DNA from: Labilithrix sp.
GTDB taxonomy: Bacteria > Myxococcota_A > Polyangia > Polyangiales > Polyangiaceae
Direction of reading: 5' to 3'
Assembly (NCBI GenBank): GCA_019637195.1
Contig: JAHBWA010000017.1
Location: forward strand, 1 to 64,000
DNA: 64,000 nt
The notes under the pieces were generated by a model. The model searched no databases, was not told the origin of the DNA, and saw only the letters and a program-made list of their open reading frames with translations. Both the position numbers and the translations under genes were made by a program. Shown piece by piece: positions 8,571 to 17,668 of this stretch (the first letter of the stretch is position 1; each line of letters opens with the position of its first letter).

Positions 8571-10285
8571 TGGCGGCTCGACCTCGGGGTGACGACGTGC
8601 CCGGCGCGCCCGCCGACAGCCCCCTCGCCGTCTCCGCGTGGCTGCGGGAGCAGGAGACCAAGGACCTCCTCCGCTTCGTCACGATCGGCTCGGTCGACGA
8701 CGGGAAGTCGACGCTCATCGGGCGCCTCCTGCACGACGCGCACGGCCTCTATCAGGACCAGCTCGCCGCGGTCCGCCGCGCGTCGCTGAAGGGCTCCACG
8801 CGCGGCGCGGGCTCGGCCTCGGAGATCGACTTCTCGCTCTTCACGGACGGCCTCCTCGCCGAGCGCGAGCAGGGCATCACGATCGACGTCGCTTACCGCT
8901 ATTTCGCGACCGACCGGCGCAAGTTCATCATCGCCGACACGCCGGGGCACGTTCAGTACACGCGCAACATGGCGACGGGCGCGTCGACGGCCGACGTCGC
9001 CGTGATCCTGGTGGACGCTCGCCACGGCGTCATCGCGCAGACGCGCCGGCACGCGCACATCGCCGCGCTGCTCGGGATCCCGCACGTCGTCGCGTGCGTG
9101 AACAAGATGGACCTCGTCGCGTTCGACCGCGGCCGCTTCGACGCGATCGTCGACGAGCTCCGGTCGATCGCGGCGCGCCTCGGCGTCGCGGCGATCCACC
9201 CCGTCCCGGTGAGCGCGCTCGCCGGCGACAACGTCGCCCGGCCCAGCGCGCACACGCCGTGGTGGACCGGCGGCACGCTGCTCGAGCTCCTCGAGTCGCT
9301 GCCGGTGGCGGACGACGACACGGTCGGGCCGTTCCGCCTGCCGGTGCAGCTCGTGCTGCGCCCTGGCCTCGACTACCGCGGCTTCGCGGGGCGCATCGCG
9401 AGCGGGACGATCGCCGCGGGCGACGAGATCGTCGCCCTCCCGTCGGGCAAGCGCACGCGCGTCGCCGGGATCGACGTCGGCGGCCGTGAGGTCCCTTCGG
9501 CCTCGGCGCCCCTCAGCGTGGCGCTCCGGCTCGTCGACGAGATCGACGTGAGCCGGGGCGACATGCTCGCGAGCGCGAGCGCGCCGCCCGTCTGCGCGAC
9601 GGAGCTCACGGCCGACCTCGTCTGGATGAGCGAGCGGCCGCTCGATCCGGGGCGGACGTACCTGCTCAAGCACACGACGCGCGTAGTGCGCGCGGCGGTC
9701 CGGGTGCTCTCGGGGACGGATCCCGAGACGCTCGAGCCCGCTCCGGCCGAGACGCTCGCGCTCAACGACATCGGGCGCGTCCTCGTCGCGTGCCGGGCGC
9801 CGCTCTCGTTCGATCCGTACCGGCGGAGCCGGAAGACGGGCGCGTTCATCCTCGTGGACTCCGTGACCAACGACACCGTGGCGGCCGGGATGATCGCCGA
9901 GAGGACGAAGCGCGACGACGGCGACGAGGCGGCGAAGCGCACGCAGGTGGGCGCCGCGGAGCGCCGCGAGCGCCTCGGGCAGGCGGGCGTGCACGCCGCC
10001 GTGCTCGCCCCGACGCTCGACGCGGCGCGCGCGCTCGCGTTCGCCGTCGAGCGCGAGCTGTTCGATCGCGGGCGCGTCGCTTACGTCGTCGAGGGCCCCG
10101 CGCCGGAGGCGGCGGGCGCCGTCTGCGCGCGCGCCGGCTTGATCGCGCTCGTCCCCGGCGCCGGCGCCGGCGCGACGCTCCTCGTCGACGGCGCGATCGC
10201 TTCGTCGAGCGACGACGCCGACGTCGACAGGACCGCGCGCGCGTGGGCGGAGCTGCTCGCGGATCGAAGCGCGGCGGCGCCCTGA
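8570..10285 (+). CDS. cysN: Sulfate adenylyltransferase subunit 1 CysN with a degenerate, short APS-kinase-like tail
   Basis: GTPase subunit of ATP sulfurylase, 571 aa. An EF-Tu-like G domain is intact: GSVDDGKSTLIGRLL (P-loop), DTPGHVQYTRNMATGAS, NKMD, followed by beta-barrel domains to about residue 455. In bifunctional CysNC proteins a CysC (APS kinase) domain follows. Here only about 110 residues remain, starting near QVGAAERRERLGQAG. Parts still echo CysC (FAVERELFDRGRVAYVVEG), but the Walker A loop expected after the first strand is replaced by APTLDAARA and most of the domain is missing. So I see an active G subunit with a decayed or repurposed kinase tail. Coupled to cysD by a one-base stop/start overlap. 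Confidence 0.93.
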   Translation: MAARPRGDDVPGAPADSPLAVSAWLREQETKDLLRFVTIGSVDDGKSTLIGRLLHDAHGLYQDQLAAVRRASLKGSTRGAGSASEIDFSLFTDGLLAEREQGITIDVAYRYFATDRRKFIIADTPGHVQYTRNMATGASTADVAVILVDARHGVIAQTRRHAHIAALLGIPHVVACVNKMDLVAFDRGRFDAIVDELRSIAARLGVAAIHPVPVSALAGDNVARPSAHTPWWTGGTLLELLESLPVADDDTVGPFRLPVQLVLRPGLDYRGFAGRIASGTIAAGDEIVALPSGKRTRVAGIDVGGREVPSASAPLSVALRLVDEIDVSRGDMLASASAPPVCATELTADLVWMSERPLDPGRTYLLKHTTRVVRAAVRVLSGTDPETLEPAPAETLALNDIGRVLVACRAPLSFDPYRRSRKTGAFILVDSVTNDTVAAGMIAERTKRDDGDEAAKRTQVGAAERRERLGQAGVHAAVLAPTLDAARALAFAVERELFDRGRVAYVVEGPAPEAAGAVCARAGLIALVPGAGAGATLLVDGAIASSSDDADVDRTARAWAELLADRSAAAP

Positions 10286-10330
10286 CGTCGCGCGGCGCGC
10301 GCCCCTTCCTCGGGACGGGCGCCTCCACCC

Positions 10331-10364
10331 GGCCGAGCAGGCTGGCCGGCCGAGCAGGCTGGGC
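10331..10364. repeat. Two tandem 17-bp units
   Basis: Two adjacent copies of a GGCCGAGCAGGCTGG-type 17-bp unit lie between cysN and the acetyltransferase gene; the second copy differs only near its end. The copies are self-complementary at their GGCC ends. Probably simple slippage; no function is apparent. Confidence 0.6.
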
Positions 10365-10445
10365 GAGGCCGCGGCGCCGGCCCCGGCGGCTCGATCGGCG
10401 CAGCCGGTCCTCCCCACCGCGCCCGCGCGACGCTATAGGACGGCG

Positions 10446-10973
10446 ATGAGCGACGCCGTGATCCGCCCTGGCCGCGAAGAGGACGCCGAAGCCCTTGCCG
10501 AGCTGGGCCGCAGGGTGTTCGTCGACACGTTCGTCGACGGCTTCGGCATCCCGTACCCTCCGGAGGATCTGGGCCCGTACCTCGACGCGAGCTTCGGCGT
10601 CGCGACGACGCGGTCGCGGCTCGGCGATCCCGCGCAGGCCTGGTGGGTGGGCGAGCGCGACGGCAGGATCGTCGCGTTCGCCAACACCGGCCCGATGTCG
10701 CTGCCCCATCCGGAAGGGCGACCGAGCCACGCCGAGCTCCGGCGGCTCTACGTCGAGAGGAGCGCCCAGGGGACAGGCCTCGGGACGCGCCTCTTGACGA
10801 CCGCCCTCCCGTGGATGGAGGCGCACACCGACGGACCGCTGTGGATCGGCGTCTGGAGCGGCAACCTCAAGGCGCAGAAGCTCTACGCGGCCTACGGCTT
10901 CGAGAAAGCTGGAGAGTACAAGTATCCCGTCGGGAGCTGGTACGACGACGAGCTCATTCTGCGCCGCGCGTGA
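10446..10973 (+). CDS. GNAT-family N-acetyltransferase
   Basis: A 175-residue single-domain acetyltransferase. It begins MSDAVIRPGREEDAEALAEL, the usual first strand and helix of the fold. The acetyl-CoA binding motif A reads LYVERSAQGTGLGTRLL (Q-x-x-G-x-G type), and a C-terminal motif B region reads GVWSGNLKAQKLYAAYGFEK, closing with a WYDDELIL strand. This layout matches GNATs that act on small molecules or protein N-termini, but the substrate cannot be told. It stands alone between cysN and a secreted protease gene. Confidence 0.88.
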   Translation: MSDAVIRPGREEDAEALAELGRRVFVDTFVDGFGIPYPPEDLGPYLDASFGVATTRSRLGDPAQAWWVGERDGRIVAFANTGPMSLPHPEGRPSHAELRRLYVERSAQGTGLGTRLLTTALPWMEAHTDGPLWIGVWSGNLKAQKLYAAYGFEKAGEYKYPVGSWYDDELILRRA

Positions 10974-11114
10974 CCTGCGCCGGCCTCGACGGATCGCTCG
11001 CCGACATCCACCCCGATGCGCGAAAGATCCACGAGGGAGGCCGGCGCGCGCTCTGGAACGCCGGTTGCTGAACTCCCGTCCGTGACCTCCTCCGCATTCC
11101 AGCAGGCGCGCGCG

Positions 11115-12326
11115 ATGGGCTCGACGAGGCGAGGCGCGGCGGCGCTCGTGGCCGGTCTCGCGACGGGGATCATGGGCTGCTCGGCTGGAGCGGACCTGAA
11201 CCAGGCCCGCGAGAACGTGGACCAGGCGATCCAGCCCATCATCCGCGGCGTGAGCTCTGGTACGGAGCATGACGCGGTCGTGGTGCTCACGACGTTCCGC
11301 GAGGGCCTCCGCCGTAGCCTCTGCACGGCGACCCTCGTCGCGCCGAACCTGATCATCACGGCGCGTCACTGTGTCTCGGATACGGAGTCGTCCACGGCGT
11401 GCTCGATGGACGGGACGCCGATCGTCGGCGGGGGCGTGAACGCCGACCGCGACCCGGGCGACCTCGTCGTCTTCCTCGGCGACGGCGGGATCGCTCCCGA
11501 CACCGAGGTCGAGAGCAACGGCGTCGCGCGAGGCGCGAAGGTCGTCGTCGACGCGGGCACGAACGTCTGCAACCGTGACGTCGCGTTCGTGGTGCTCGAT
11601 CGCAAGCTCGCGGCGCCCGTCGCGCCGCTCCGCCTCGGCCCACCGGCGCTGAGCGAGACCGTCTCGGCCGTCGGGTGGGGGATCGACGAGACCGGGACGC
11701 TGCCGGAGTCGCGCGAGGTCCGCCCCGACATCTCGCTCATCGGCGTCGGCCCCGCGATGTACCCCGACCACGCGACGTACGGCTACGGCGACAGCGAGTT
11801 CATGATCGGCGAGTCGGCGTGCGCCGGCGACAGCGGCAGCCCGGCCTTCGTCAAGTCCGGCGCCGTCGTCGGCGTGGCCGCGCGCGCGGGGAACGGCAAG
11901 CCGCGCGATCCGAGCAACTTCGCGAGCACCTGCGTCGGCGACACGGCCCACGCCGTGTACACGCACCTCGCCTCGATGCAGTACCTCGTCGACCGCGCGT
12001 TCGAGGCGTCCGGCGAGGAGATCTGGCTCGAGGGCCAGCCCGACCCCCGCGCGCCCAAGCCGCAGACGGTCCCCGAGGAGGCCACGACGAGCCCGCCGCC
12101 CGCCACCACCACGGCGGGGGAGCTCGCGGCGCCCGGCGAAGGCGAGTCGGCGGCGGCCACCGGCTGCAGCCTCTCCGCCGAGCCGCAGAGCGGCTCGGTC
12201 GAGTACGCCGCCGGCTTCGTCGCGCTGCTCGCGTCGCTCATCGGCCTCCGGCGCCGGCTCGGCCGTCGTGACGAGGCGCCGCTCGAGCACGGCGGGCACC
12301 GCGAGCGCTTGCCGTCGCTGCCCTGA
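11115..12326 (+). CDS. Trypsin-like serine protease lipoprotein with MYXO-CTERM-type tail
   Basis: Secreted S1-family protease of 403 aa from the ATG at 11115. The signal ends in a lipobox (GIMGCSAG). The catalytic triad is readable: His in IITARHCVS, Asp in NRDVAFVVLD, Ser in CAGDSGSPAF. After a Pro/Thr/Ala-rich linker, the C-terminus has a lone cysteine (TGCSLSAEP), a hydrophobic stretch (AAGFVALLASLIGL) and an arginine cluster (RRRLGRR). This is the layout of the MYXO-CTERM sorting signal, which in myxobacteria directs surface display of T2SS cargo. Having both a lipobox and this tail is unusual. Substrate unknown; the gspCD genes in the window fit an export route. Confidence 0.88.
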   Translation: MGSTRRGAAALVAGLATGIMGCSAGADLNQARENVDQAIQPIIRGVSSGTEHDAVVVLTTFREGLRRSLCTATLVAPNLIITARHCVSDTESSTACSMDGTPIVGGGVNADRDPGDLVVFLGDGGIAPDTEVESNGVARGAKVVVDAGTNVCNRDVAFVVLDRKLAAPVAPLRLGPPALSETVSAVGWGIDETGTLPESREVRPDISLIGVGPAMYPDHATYGYGDSEFMIGESACAGDSGSPAFVKSGAVVGVAARAGNGKPRDPSNFASTCVGDTAHAVYTHLASMQYLVDRAFEASGEEIWLEGQPDPRAPKPQTVPEEATTSPPPATTTAGELAAPGEGESAAATGCSLSAEPQSGSVEYAAGFVALLASLIGLRRRLGRRDEAPLEHGGHRERLPSLP

Positions 12327-12514
12327 AGCAGCCTGATGCACGATCTCGACGCGCTGCGCGAGCGGGCCGAACCCTCCGTGAGCGCCCCGCGTCGCGAAGC
12401 CGCGACGTCGGGCGCGACGCTCGGCCGGGGGGCGCGATCGCCGGGGAAAGCTCGGCGGTGGCGGTCCGCCGCGTGCGCGAGGCTTCGTCCCGGGGCTAGC
12501 ATCGAGAGACAACG

Positions 12515-13630
12515 ATGCACGACCCCATCGCGCTCGCGGTGCCGTTCTTCTTCGTCCTGATCGGGCTCGAGCTCGCGTGGGCGAAGAGGCGCGGGGTGCG
12601 CGTCTACCGGTTCAACGACGCGGTGACCGATCTGAGCTGCGGGATCACCTCGCAGATCGTCTTGCTCGTCTGGGCGGCGACGCAGCTCGCCGTCTACGCG
12701 TGGCTCTACGAGCACGCGCGGCTCGTCACGATCGCGCCGCCGTGGCTCGCGTGGCTGGTCGCGTTCGTCGGCGTCGACTTCCTCTACTACTGGTGGCACC
12801 GCCTCAGCCACGAGGTGAACGTGCTCTGGGCCGCGCACGTCGTGCACCACCAGAGCGAGGACTACAACCTCGCGGTCGCGCTGCGGCAGTCGGCGATCAC
12901 GAGCTGGACGGCGCTGCCCTTCTACCTGCCGCTCGCCCTGCTCGGCGTGCCGACGCTCGTCTTCGCGATCGTCCACGCGCTCTCGACGCTCTACCAGTTC
13001 TGGATCCACACCGAGCTCGTCGGCAAGGTGCGCGGCCCGCTCGACTGGGTCCTGAACCTCCCGAGCCACCACCGCGTCCACCACGCGATCAACCCGCGCT
13101 ACCTCGACAAGAACTACGGGGCGACGCTCGTCGTGTGGGACCGGCTCTTCGGGACGTACGCCGAGGAGCACGAGAAGCCGGTCTACGGGATCACGAAGCC
13201 GCTCGGGAGCTTCAACCCCATGTGGGCGCAGATCCACTACTGGTTCGAGCTCGCGGCGATGGCGCGAGCGGCGCGCCGGCCGCGCGACAAGCTGAAGGTG
13301 TGGGTCGCCTCGCCGGCGTGGAAGCCGGAGGGCTACGTGCTCGCGCCGGTCCCCGCGATCGAGCGGCGCCGCAAGTACGATCCCCCGGCGTCACGCGGCG
13401 TCGTCGGGTACGTCGCGCTGCAGTTCGTCGTCGTCAGCGCGCTCACCTTCTGCCTGATGATGTGGCACGCGGCGATCGCGACGAGCGCGCTCGTCCTCGG
13501 AGGGGCCACCGTCCTCGGCGCGCTCTTCGCGTTCGGGGGGCTGCTGGAGGGGCGACGCTGGGCCCCCTACCTCGAAGGGGCGCGGCTCGCGATCGGCGCC
13601 GCGGCGGTGTTCGTCTGGCTGCGCGGCTGA
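12515..13630 (+). CDS. Sterol desaturase / fatty acid hydroxylase-family membrane protein
   Basis: A 371-residue integral membrane di-iron oxygenase-type protein. Several hydrophobic helices lie in the first 140 residues and more near the C-terminus. The histidine clusters of the family are complete: HRLSHE, HVVHHQSED and HHRVHHAIN, with a further histidine in IHTELVG. These bind the two irons used to hydroxylate or desaturate lipid chains. The sequence WWHRLSHEVNVLWAAHVVHH is typical of bacterial members that modify sterol-like or alkylglycerol lipids. Myxobacteria make unusual lipids, but the substrate here is not known. It stands alone, converging with the mini-GspC gene 6 bases away. Confidence 0.9.
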   Translation: MHDPIALAVPFFFVLIGLELAWAKRRGVRVYRFNDAVTDLSCGITSQIVLLVWAATQLAVYAWLYEHARLVTIAPPWLAWLVAFVGVDFLYYWWHRLSHEVNVLWAAHVVHHQSEDYNLAVALRQSAITSWTALPFYLPLALLGVPTLVFAIVHALSTLYQFWIHTELVGKVRGPLDWVLNLPSHHRVHHAINPRYLDKNYGATLVVWDRLFGTYAEEHEKPVYGITKPLGSFNPMWAQIHYWFELAAMARAARRPRDKLKVWVASPAWKPEGYVLAPVPAIERRRKYDPPASRGVVGYVALQFVVVSALTFCLMMWHAAIATSALVLGGATVLGALFAFGGLLEGRRWAPYLEGARLAIGAAAVFVWLRG

Positions 13631-13636
13631 GCGCGA

Positions 13637-13882
13637 TCAGGACGTGCCGCGGATGCGCGCGGCCACCCCGCCGGTGGAGTCGAACGGGTTGCGGGAGAGG
13701 ATCGGCTCGGCGCTCTTCGGGCGCGCTCGCACCGGCTCGTCGACCTGCGGCGCCGGCTCCTCGACCCGCGGCGGCGCGGACGCGGCGGGAGGAGGAGCGA
13801 GCAAGGTCTGGCCGATGAGCACCACGGACGCGCCGAGGCCCACCCAGAATGCTCGCCATGCTGTCCAGATCAGGCGGTCCAT
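13637..13882 (-). CDS. Miniature GspC-like protein (membrane anchor plus RNPFDS motif only)
   Basis: An 81-residue protein starting MDRLIWTAWRAFWVG. One transmembrane helix (about residues 8-30) is followed by a Pro/Ala/Glu linker and then SAEPILSRNPFDSTGG. The last segment is the opening of the GspC homology region; the gspC at 5962-6930 has SPSAEAILDRNPFDHVTG in the same place. The remainder of that domain and the PDZ domain are absent, and the protein stops 12 residues later. It is not a simple 3' truncation in a damaged area, because coding quality is good and the next gene follows normally. It may be a stand-alone anchor or a competitor of GspC, or a relic. No known family name. Confidence 0.65.
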   Translation of the reverse strand: MDRLIWTAWRAFWVGLGASVVLIGQTLLAPPPAASAPPRVEEPAPQVDEPVRARPKSAEPILSRNPFDSTGGVAARIRGTS

Positions 13883-14369
13883 CGAACGTCTCTCGAACGG
13901 TGCAGACGCGGAGGGCTGACAGTCGATCCGAAGATTCGGCCGGTGGCTCTCGCTCTCTCGAGCGATGCGAGCGCCGTGCCACCCGCCGCCCGGCGCAGAA
14001 AGCCCGGCAATCGTTGGCGCGCGGGCGCGCGGCGGGTGCCACGCTGTCAGCGACGTGGAAACGGGCCCACGTGGGACGCGTCAGGATGTCAACGCCGGAG
14101 CCCGGCGAAACCGCCTCCCCCTACGCGGTCGCGCGCGCCCGCGCGACGTGCGCCGCGCGTCTCCGCGGGTGGTCCTTCGACGCACGTGCCCGGCGGGGCG
14201 CGCTCGCGGCGGTGCTCGGGGGACGCGGATGACGGGCGAGGCGCTCACCGGGAGGGCGTCGGAATTCGGACACCTGGCGGACATCCCGACGGCGAGCGCT
14301 GCGGCGACGACGGCGAGACGCGACGGAGCGGGGAAGACCACGCTCAGACTTGCCGTACCAGGGTGCGAG
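13883..14369. other. Gene-poor stretch of about 490 bp
   Basis: Between the mini-GspC gene (leftward) and the next rightward gene. Long open frames exist here, but they are Arg/Ala-rich and do not look like protein. In-frame starts for the following gene occur at 14229 and 14370. I see no convincing promoter, RNA or repeat. Confidence 0.5.
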
Positions 14370-15491
14370 ATGATGCCTGCACACCGGCCGCACTTCGGGC
14401 AACCCGTCCCCGCGTCCCCACACCCGGCGATGACGCTCCCCGTGGGGATGCCTCGCGGAGAGAGCGCCGTCCCGGGCTGGGGTCCCGCGTTCGCCCCGAC
14501 CCTCCTCGCCGGCGTCGCCCCCGCGGCGCACGGGCCCGCGCCCCACCTCGCACCGCGCGGCGTCTCCCCCTCGCCTCACGATCCGCGCCCGGCTTCGATG
14601 CCGCCGGCGTCGTTCTCGCTCGAGCCGGGGCGGGACGAGGACGTGGCGCTCGTCCTCGACGCGCGCACGGGCTTCTCGCACCTGCTGCCCGGCCGCCCTT
14701 CGCTCGCGATCGCGCGCGCGGGGGATCCGCCGGCAGACGCGACCGTGCACCTCCAGGACGCGCCCATCACGCTCCGCTACAAGCTCGAGCGCCCCAGCGT
14801 CCAGGCGTCCTCCGCCGGGGAGCTGGCGCGGCTGACCGCTCAGCGCTTCGCCTGCTGGCGCGCGCAGGCGGAGGTGGCCGTGGAGTTCGCCAACCCGAGC
14901 TGGCTGCTCTCGTGGGGCTCGGAGGCCGCCGCGGTCGCCACCTACGACGTCGCGCCGGGCTCGAACCTGCCGATGCGCGAGGACCTGTTCGTCCTCGTGC
15001 GCCAGGGGATGCTCTACGTCGTGACGTGGACGTACCCGCGCGGCTTCACCGACGATCCCGCGTACGCGACGTTCGCGTCGGTCGCCGAGGCGACGATGGT
15101 ATGGGACCCGATGCGCTGGGAGCAGCGCGGCCGCGTCTGGCCCGAGAGCCCGTTCGTCGGCGGCGGGATCTACGCGCAGGCGAAGCCGCGGTGCGCCGAG
15201 ACCACCCGGTGGCTCTCGGGGCTGACGCTCCCGAACGACGAGCGGGCCAACGTGCTCGGCGTCCTCTCGGGGATCGTCAGCAGCGCGGGCGCGCCGTGGG
15301 TCGAGCTCCGTCCGGACGTCCTCCAGCGCTCGCGAGACGTGGTCGCGGCGGCGCTCCGCGGCCCCGAGCTCCAGGCGTTCGTCCACAGCGCCTTCGCGCA
15401 GGTGCGCACGGCCCACGATCTACGCGGCCTCGCCGTCCTCCTCGGCCGTGCCCTCGACGCGCGACGCTCCTCGCGCCCCGCCCCGCGCTGA
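14370..15491 (+). CDS. Hypothetical protein, soluble, possibly DcrB/PsbP-like fold
   Basis: A 373-residue protein of unknown function from the ATG at 14370 (MMPAHRPHFG). The frame is open further upstream (ATG at 14229), so the start is uncertain. The first 80 residues are Pro/Ala/His-rich and low complexity. The remaining 290 look globular: for example FANPSWLLSWGS, LFVLVRQGMLYVVTWTYPRGF and YATFASVAEATMVWDP, a pattern of strands and a late helix reminiscent of DcrB/PsbP-type domains. This resemblance is by eye only. No signal peptide, membrane segment or catalytic motif is visible. Neighbours give no clue. Confidence 0.65.
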   Translation: MMPAHRPHFGQPVPASPHPAMTLPVGMPRGESAVPGWGPAFAPTLLAGVAPAAHGPAPHLAPRGVSPSPHDPRPASMPPASFSLEPGRDEDVALVLDARTGFSHLLPGRPSLAIARAGDPPADATVHLQDAPITLRYKLERPSVQASSAGELARLTAQRFACWRAQAEVAVEFANPSWLLSWGSEAAAVATYDVAPGSNLPMREDLFVLVRQGMLYVVTWTYPRGFTDDPAYATFASVAEATMVWDPMRWEQRGRVWPESPFVGGGIYAQAKPRCAETTRWLSGLTLPNDERANVLGVLSGIVSSAGAPWVELRPDVLQRSRDVVAAALRGPELQAFVHSAFAQVRTAHDLRGLAVLLGRALDARRSSRPAPR

Positions 15492-15552
15492 CACCACGAG
15501 CGCCGACCGGCCCGCGATGACGCCCGGGGGCGCGCTGACCGGCCACGCCGAG

Positions 15553-16554
15553 TCAGCGCATCACGGCGTAGCGCGCGCCGCCCGCGACCCACGTGCGGAG
15601 GCGCGGCGGCGGTCCGAGCTCGGGCCCCGCGCCGATAGCGCTCGCGGTGGCCGGCGTCGCGAGCATCCACGCCTGCTGGAGACCGCGGTCCATCGCCGGC
15701 GGCGCGGGGACGTCGTCGGCACGGAAGCCGAGGCGCTGGGGGCTCGGCGCGCCGCCCGGATCGGTCGTGTACGCGACGGCGAGCGCGGCCGCGGCCGGGA
15801 GGAGCTTCGCGCCGAGGTCCGCCGCGAAGACGTCCCGCGCGCGCGCGTACGTGTAGGGCGTCGCGAACGCGGCGTACGGGATCGGCACCAGACGAGCGTC
15901 CCGCGGATCGAGCGGGCCGTAGAGCCCCGCGCGCGTGGGGCGCGGCCCCGGCGAGATGCGCCAGACGTGGGCCGGCGGCGTCGGTCCCCAGCCGATGACG
16001 CCATCCTCACCCGCGCCGTGCGGCGTACGCCAGTCGACCCAGGCTCCCGCGTACCGACGCCCGGCGACCCAGGCCCAACCGCGCTCCCCCGTGTAGGCCC
16101 AGCGCCCGTAGTGGAAGGTGACCCAGCCCCACGGCAGGTCGCTCACCCAGGTCCACTCGTGGAAGGGAGCGTGCCCGGCCTCGGTCACCGCCGCGAGCTC
16201 GCGGTGCGTCCAGCGGCCGTGCGTCCCGTAAGGGACGAACGAGGTCCCGACGGCGTCGCGCGAGGGGATCCACACGAGCCCCAGCCGGGCGTCGTCGCTC
16301 CACGCGCCGTAGGGAGCGAGCACGTCGTGGAAGAGGCGCACGGCGTCCGCGTCCGCGTCGTCGAACTGCGGCGGCGCGCGGCGCACCGGCGGCCGCATCG
16401 AGACGCCGACCGAGTCGTCCTCGAGCCCTCGCTCGAGCGCGGCGACCGTCCGCGCGGGCGGTCCGGTCTCGGCGTGCTCGGCGCAGCCGAGCACGAGCGC
16501 CGGAAAGGCGAGCACACAGGCACGGAGCGATGCGAGTGGAGCGAGGTGCTTCAT
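15553..16554 (-). CDS. DUF6600-type lipoprotein
   Basis: A 333-residue envelope lipoprotein. The ATG at 16554 (MKHLAPLASLRAC) opens a signal peptide ending in a lipobox (ALVLGCAEH); a longer frame upstream is non-coding in character. The core (about 75-190) carries the Trp/Tyr/Gly pattern of DUF6600 proteins: VLAPYGAWSD, GLVWIPS, EWTWVSDLPWGWVTFHYGRW and GWAWVAGRRYAGAWVDWR. Such proteins are secreted and of unknown function, often seen in Myxococcota and Planctomycetota. It is divergent from the endonuclease gene, with about 200 bases between the starts. Confidence 0.8.
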   Translation of the reverse strand: MKHLAPLASLRACVLAFPALVLGCAEHAETGPPARTVAALERGLEDDSVGVSMRPPVRRAPPQFDDADADAVRLFHDVLAPYGAWSDDARLGLVWIPSRDAVGTSFVPYGTHGRWTHRELAAVTEAGHAPFHEWTWVSDLPWGWVTFHYGRWAYTGERGWAWVAGRRYAGAWVDWRTPHGAGEDGVIGWGPTPPAHVWRISPGPRPTRAGLYGPLDPRDARLVPIPYAAFATPYTYARARDVFAADLGAKLLPAAAALAVAYTTDPGGAPSPQRLGFRADDVPAPPAMDRGLQQAWMLATPATASAIGAGPELGPPPRLRTWVAGGARYAVMR

Positions 16555-16750
16555 CGAGAGAAAAGTCGACGCCTGGGAGGAGACAGTGTCAACGCGAAGA
16601 GCGCGCGATCCTGTGAGCCGTGACAGGGAGCCGACGAGCGGTGTTCCCGTTATGCTGGCCCGCGTGGAGGACCGAAGGAGAGAGCGTCGGCGGTGGGGAG
16701 CGGGGGAGCGATGGAGGCGAGGGCTCCCCCGACCGCCGACGAGAGCCAGC

Positions 16751-17644
16751 ATGCAAAGAGCGGGCTTCGCCCTCGCCGCGCTCGCTCTCTCGGTAATTGC
16801 GTGCGCGCCGCGCGCCGAGCCGCGGCCTCCGTCAACGCCCGGACACGACGACGTTGCAGGAAACGACGACGATCGCGCCGACGGCGGGGCACCGGAGCCG
16901 GCCCCCGCCGGTCCGATCGGTCCGAGCGGCAATCAGCGCATTCGATCGTTCGACGAAGCGAAGCGGGCGCTTCATCAAATCTACGAGCGGCATCGTGTCG
17001 ATCTCTATTGCGGATGCTCGTTCGCGCCCGAGCCCGGTCACGGGCTCCGCGTCGATTTGCTCGGCTGCGGCTACGTCGTCGCGCGCGACGCGACGCGGGC
17101 CGGGCGAATCGAGTGGGAGCACGCCGTCGCCGCGTCGAGCTTCGGACGAACGTTCACCGAATGGACCTCCGGCGACGACCGCTGCGTGGACGGCAAAGGC
17201 AAGCGCTTCAAGGGCCGCCGGTGCGCCGGCAAGTCCGCCGAGTTCGCGCGGATGGAGGGAGACCTCCACAACCTCTTCCCCGTCGTCGGCGAGGTGAACG
17301 CGATCCGGAGCGATCTCCCGATGGGCCTGCTCGAACCGCCCGATCGGGCGCCGGCGCATCGCAAGCCGACGAACGACGTCTTCACCTTCGGCGCGTGCAC
17401 GTCGACCGTCGCGCGGGGCGTCTTCCTCCCCCGCCCCGAGGTGCGCGGCGACCTCGCGCGCGCGGCGCTCTACATGAACGGCGCCTACCCGTCGCGCAGC
17501 GTCCTCGACGAGGCGCACCGCGCGCTGTTCGATCGCTGGAGCGCCGAGGACCCGCCCGACGACTGGGAGCGCGAGCGCGAGCGCGCGATCGCGGCACGGC
17601 AGGGGAACGGGAATCCGTTCGTCACCGGCGACGCCCCGCGCTGA
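16751..17644 (+). CDS. Secreted endonuclease I-family nuclease
   Basis: A 297-residue lipoprotein nuclease. It starts MQRAGFALAALALSVIACAP with a lipobox cysteine, then a long Asp/Pro/Gly linker. The catalytic domain (about 80-270) shows the endonuclease I/NucM pattern: HRVDLYCGCSF, RIEWEHAVAASSFG (the His in WEHxxxAS-type motif), and EGDLHNLFPVVGEVNAIRSD, the metal-binding and active-site helix. These enzymes cut single- and double-stranded nucleic acid without sequence preference, in the periplasm or outside the cell. For a predatory or scavenging myxobacterium a nutritional role is plausible. Length is normal for the family. Confidence 0.9.
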   Translation: MQRAGFALAALALSVIACAPRAEPRPPSTPGHDDVAGNDDDRADGGAPEPAPAGPIGPSGNQRIRSFDEAKRALHQIYERHRVDLYCGCSFAPEPGHGLRVDLLGCGYVVARDATRAGRIEWEHAVAASSFGRTFTEWTSGDDRCVDGKGKRFKGRRCAGKSAEFARMEGDLHNLFPVVGEVNAIRSDLPMGLLEPPDRAPAHRKPTNDVFTFGACTSTVARGVFLPRPEVRGDLARAALYMNGAYPSRSVLDEAHRALFDRWSAEDPPDDWERERERAIAARQGNGNPFVTGDAPR

Positions 17645-17668
17645 CGCGACCGCTCCGCGACCACAGGG

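Noticed and set aside
13849..14232. Rightward open frame across the gene-poor region
   Set aside because: Arg/Ala/Ser-rich, no ribosome-binding site, and crosses the start of the mini-GspC gene; it reads as noise.
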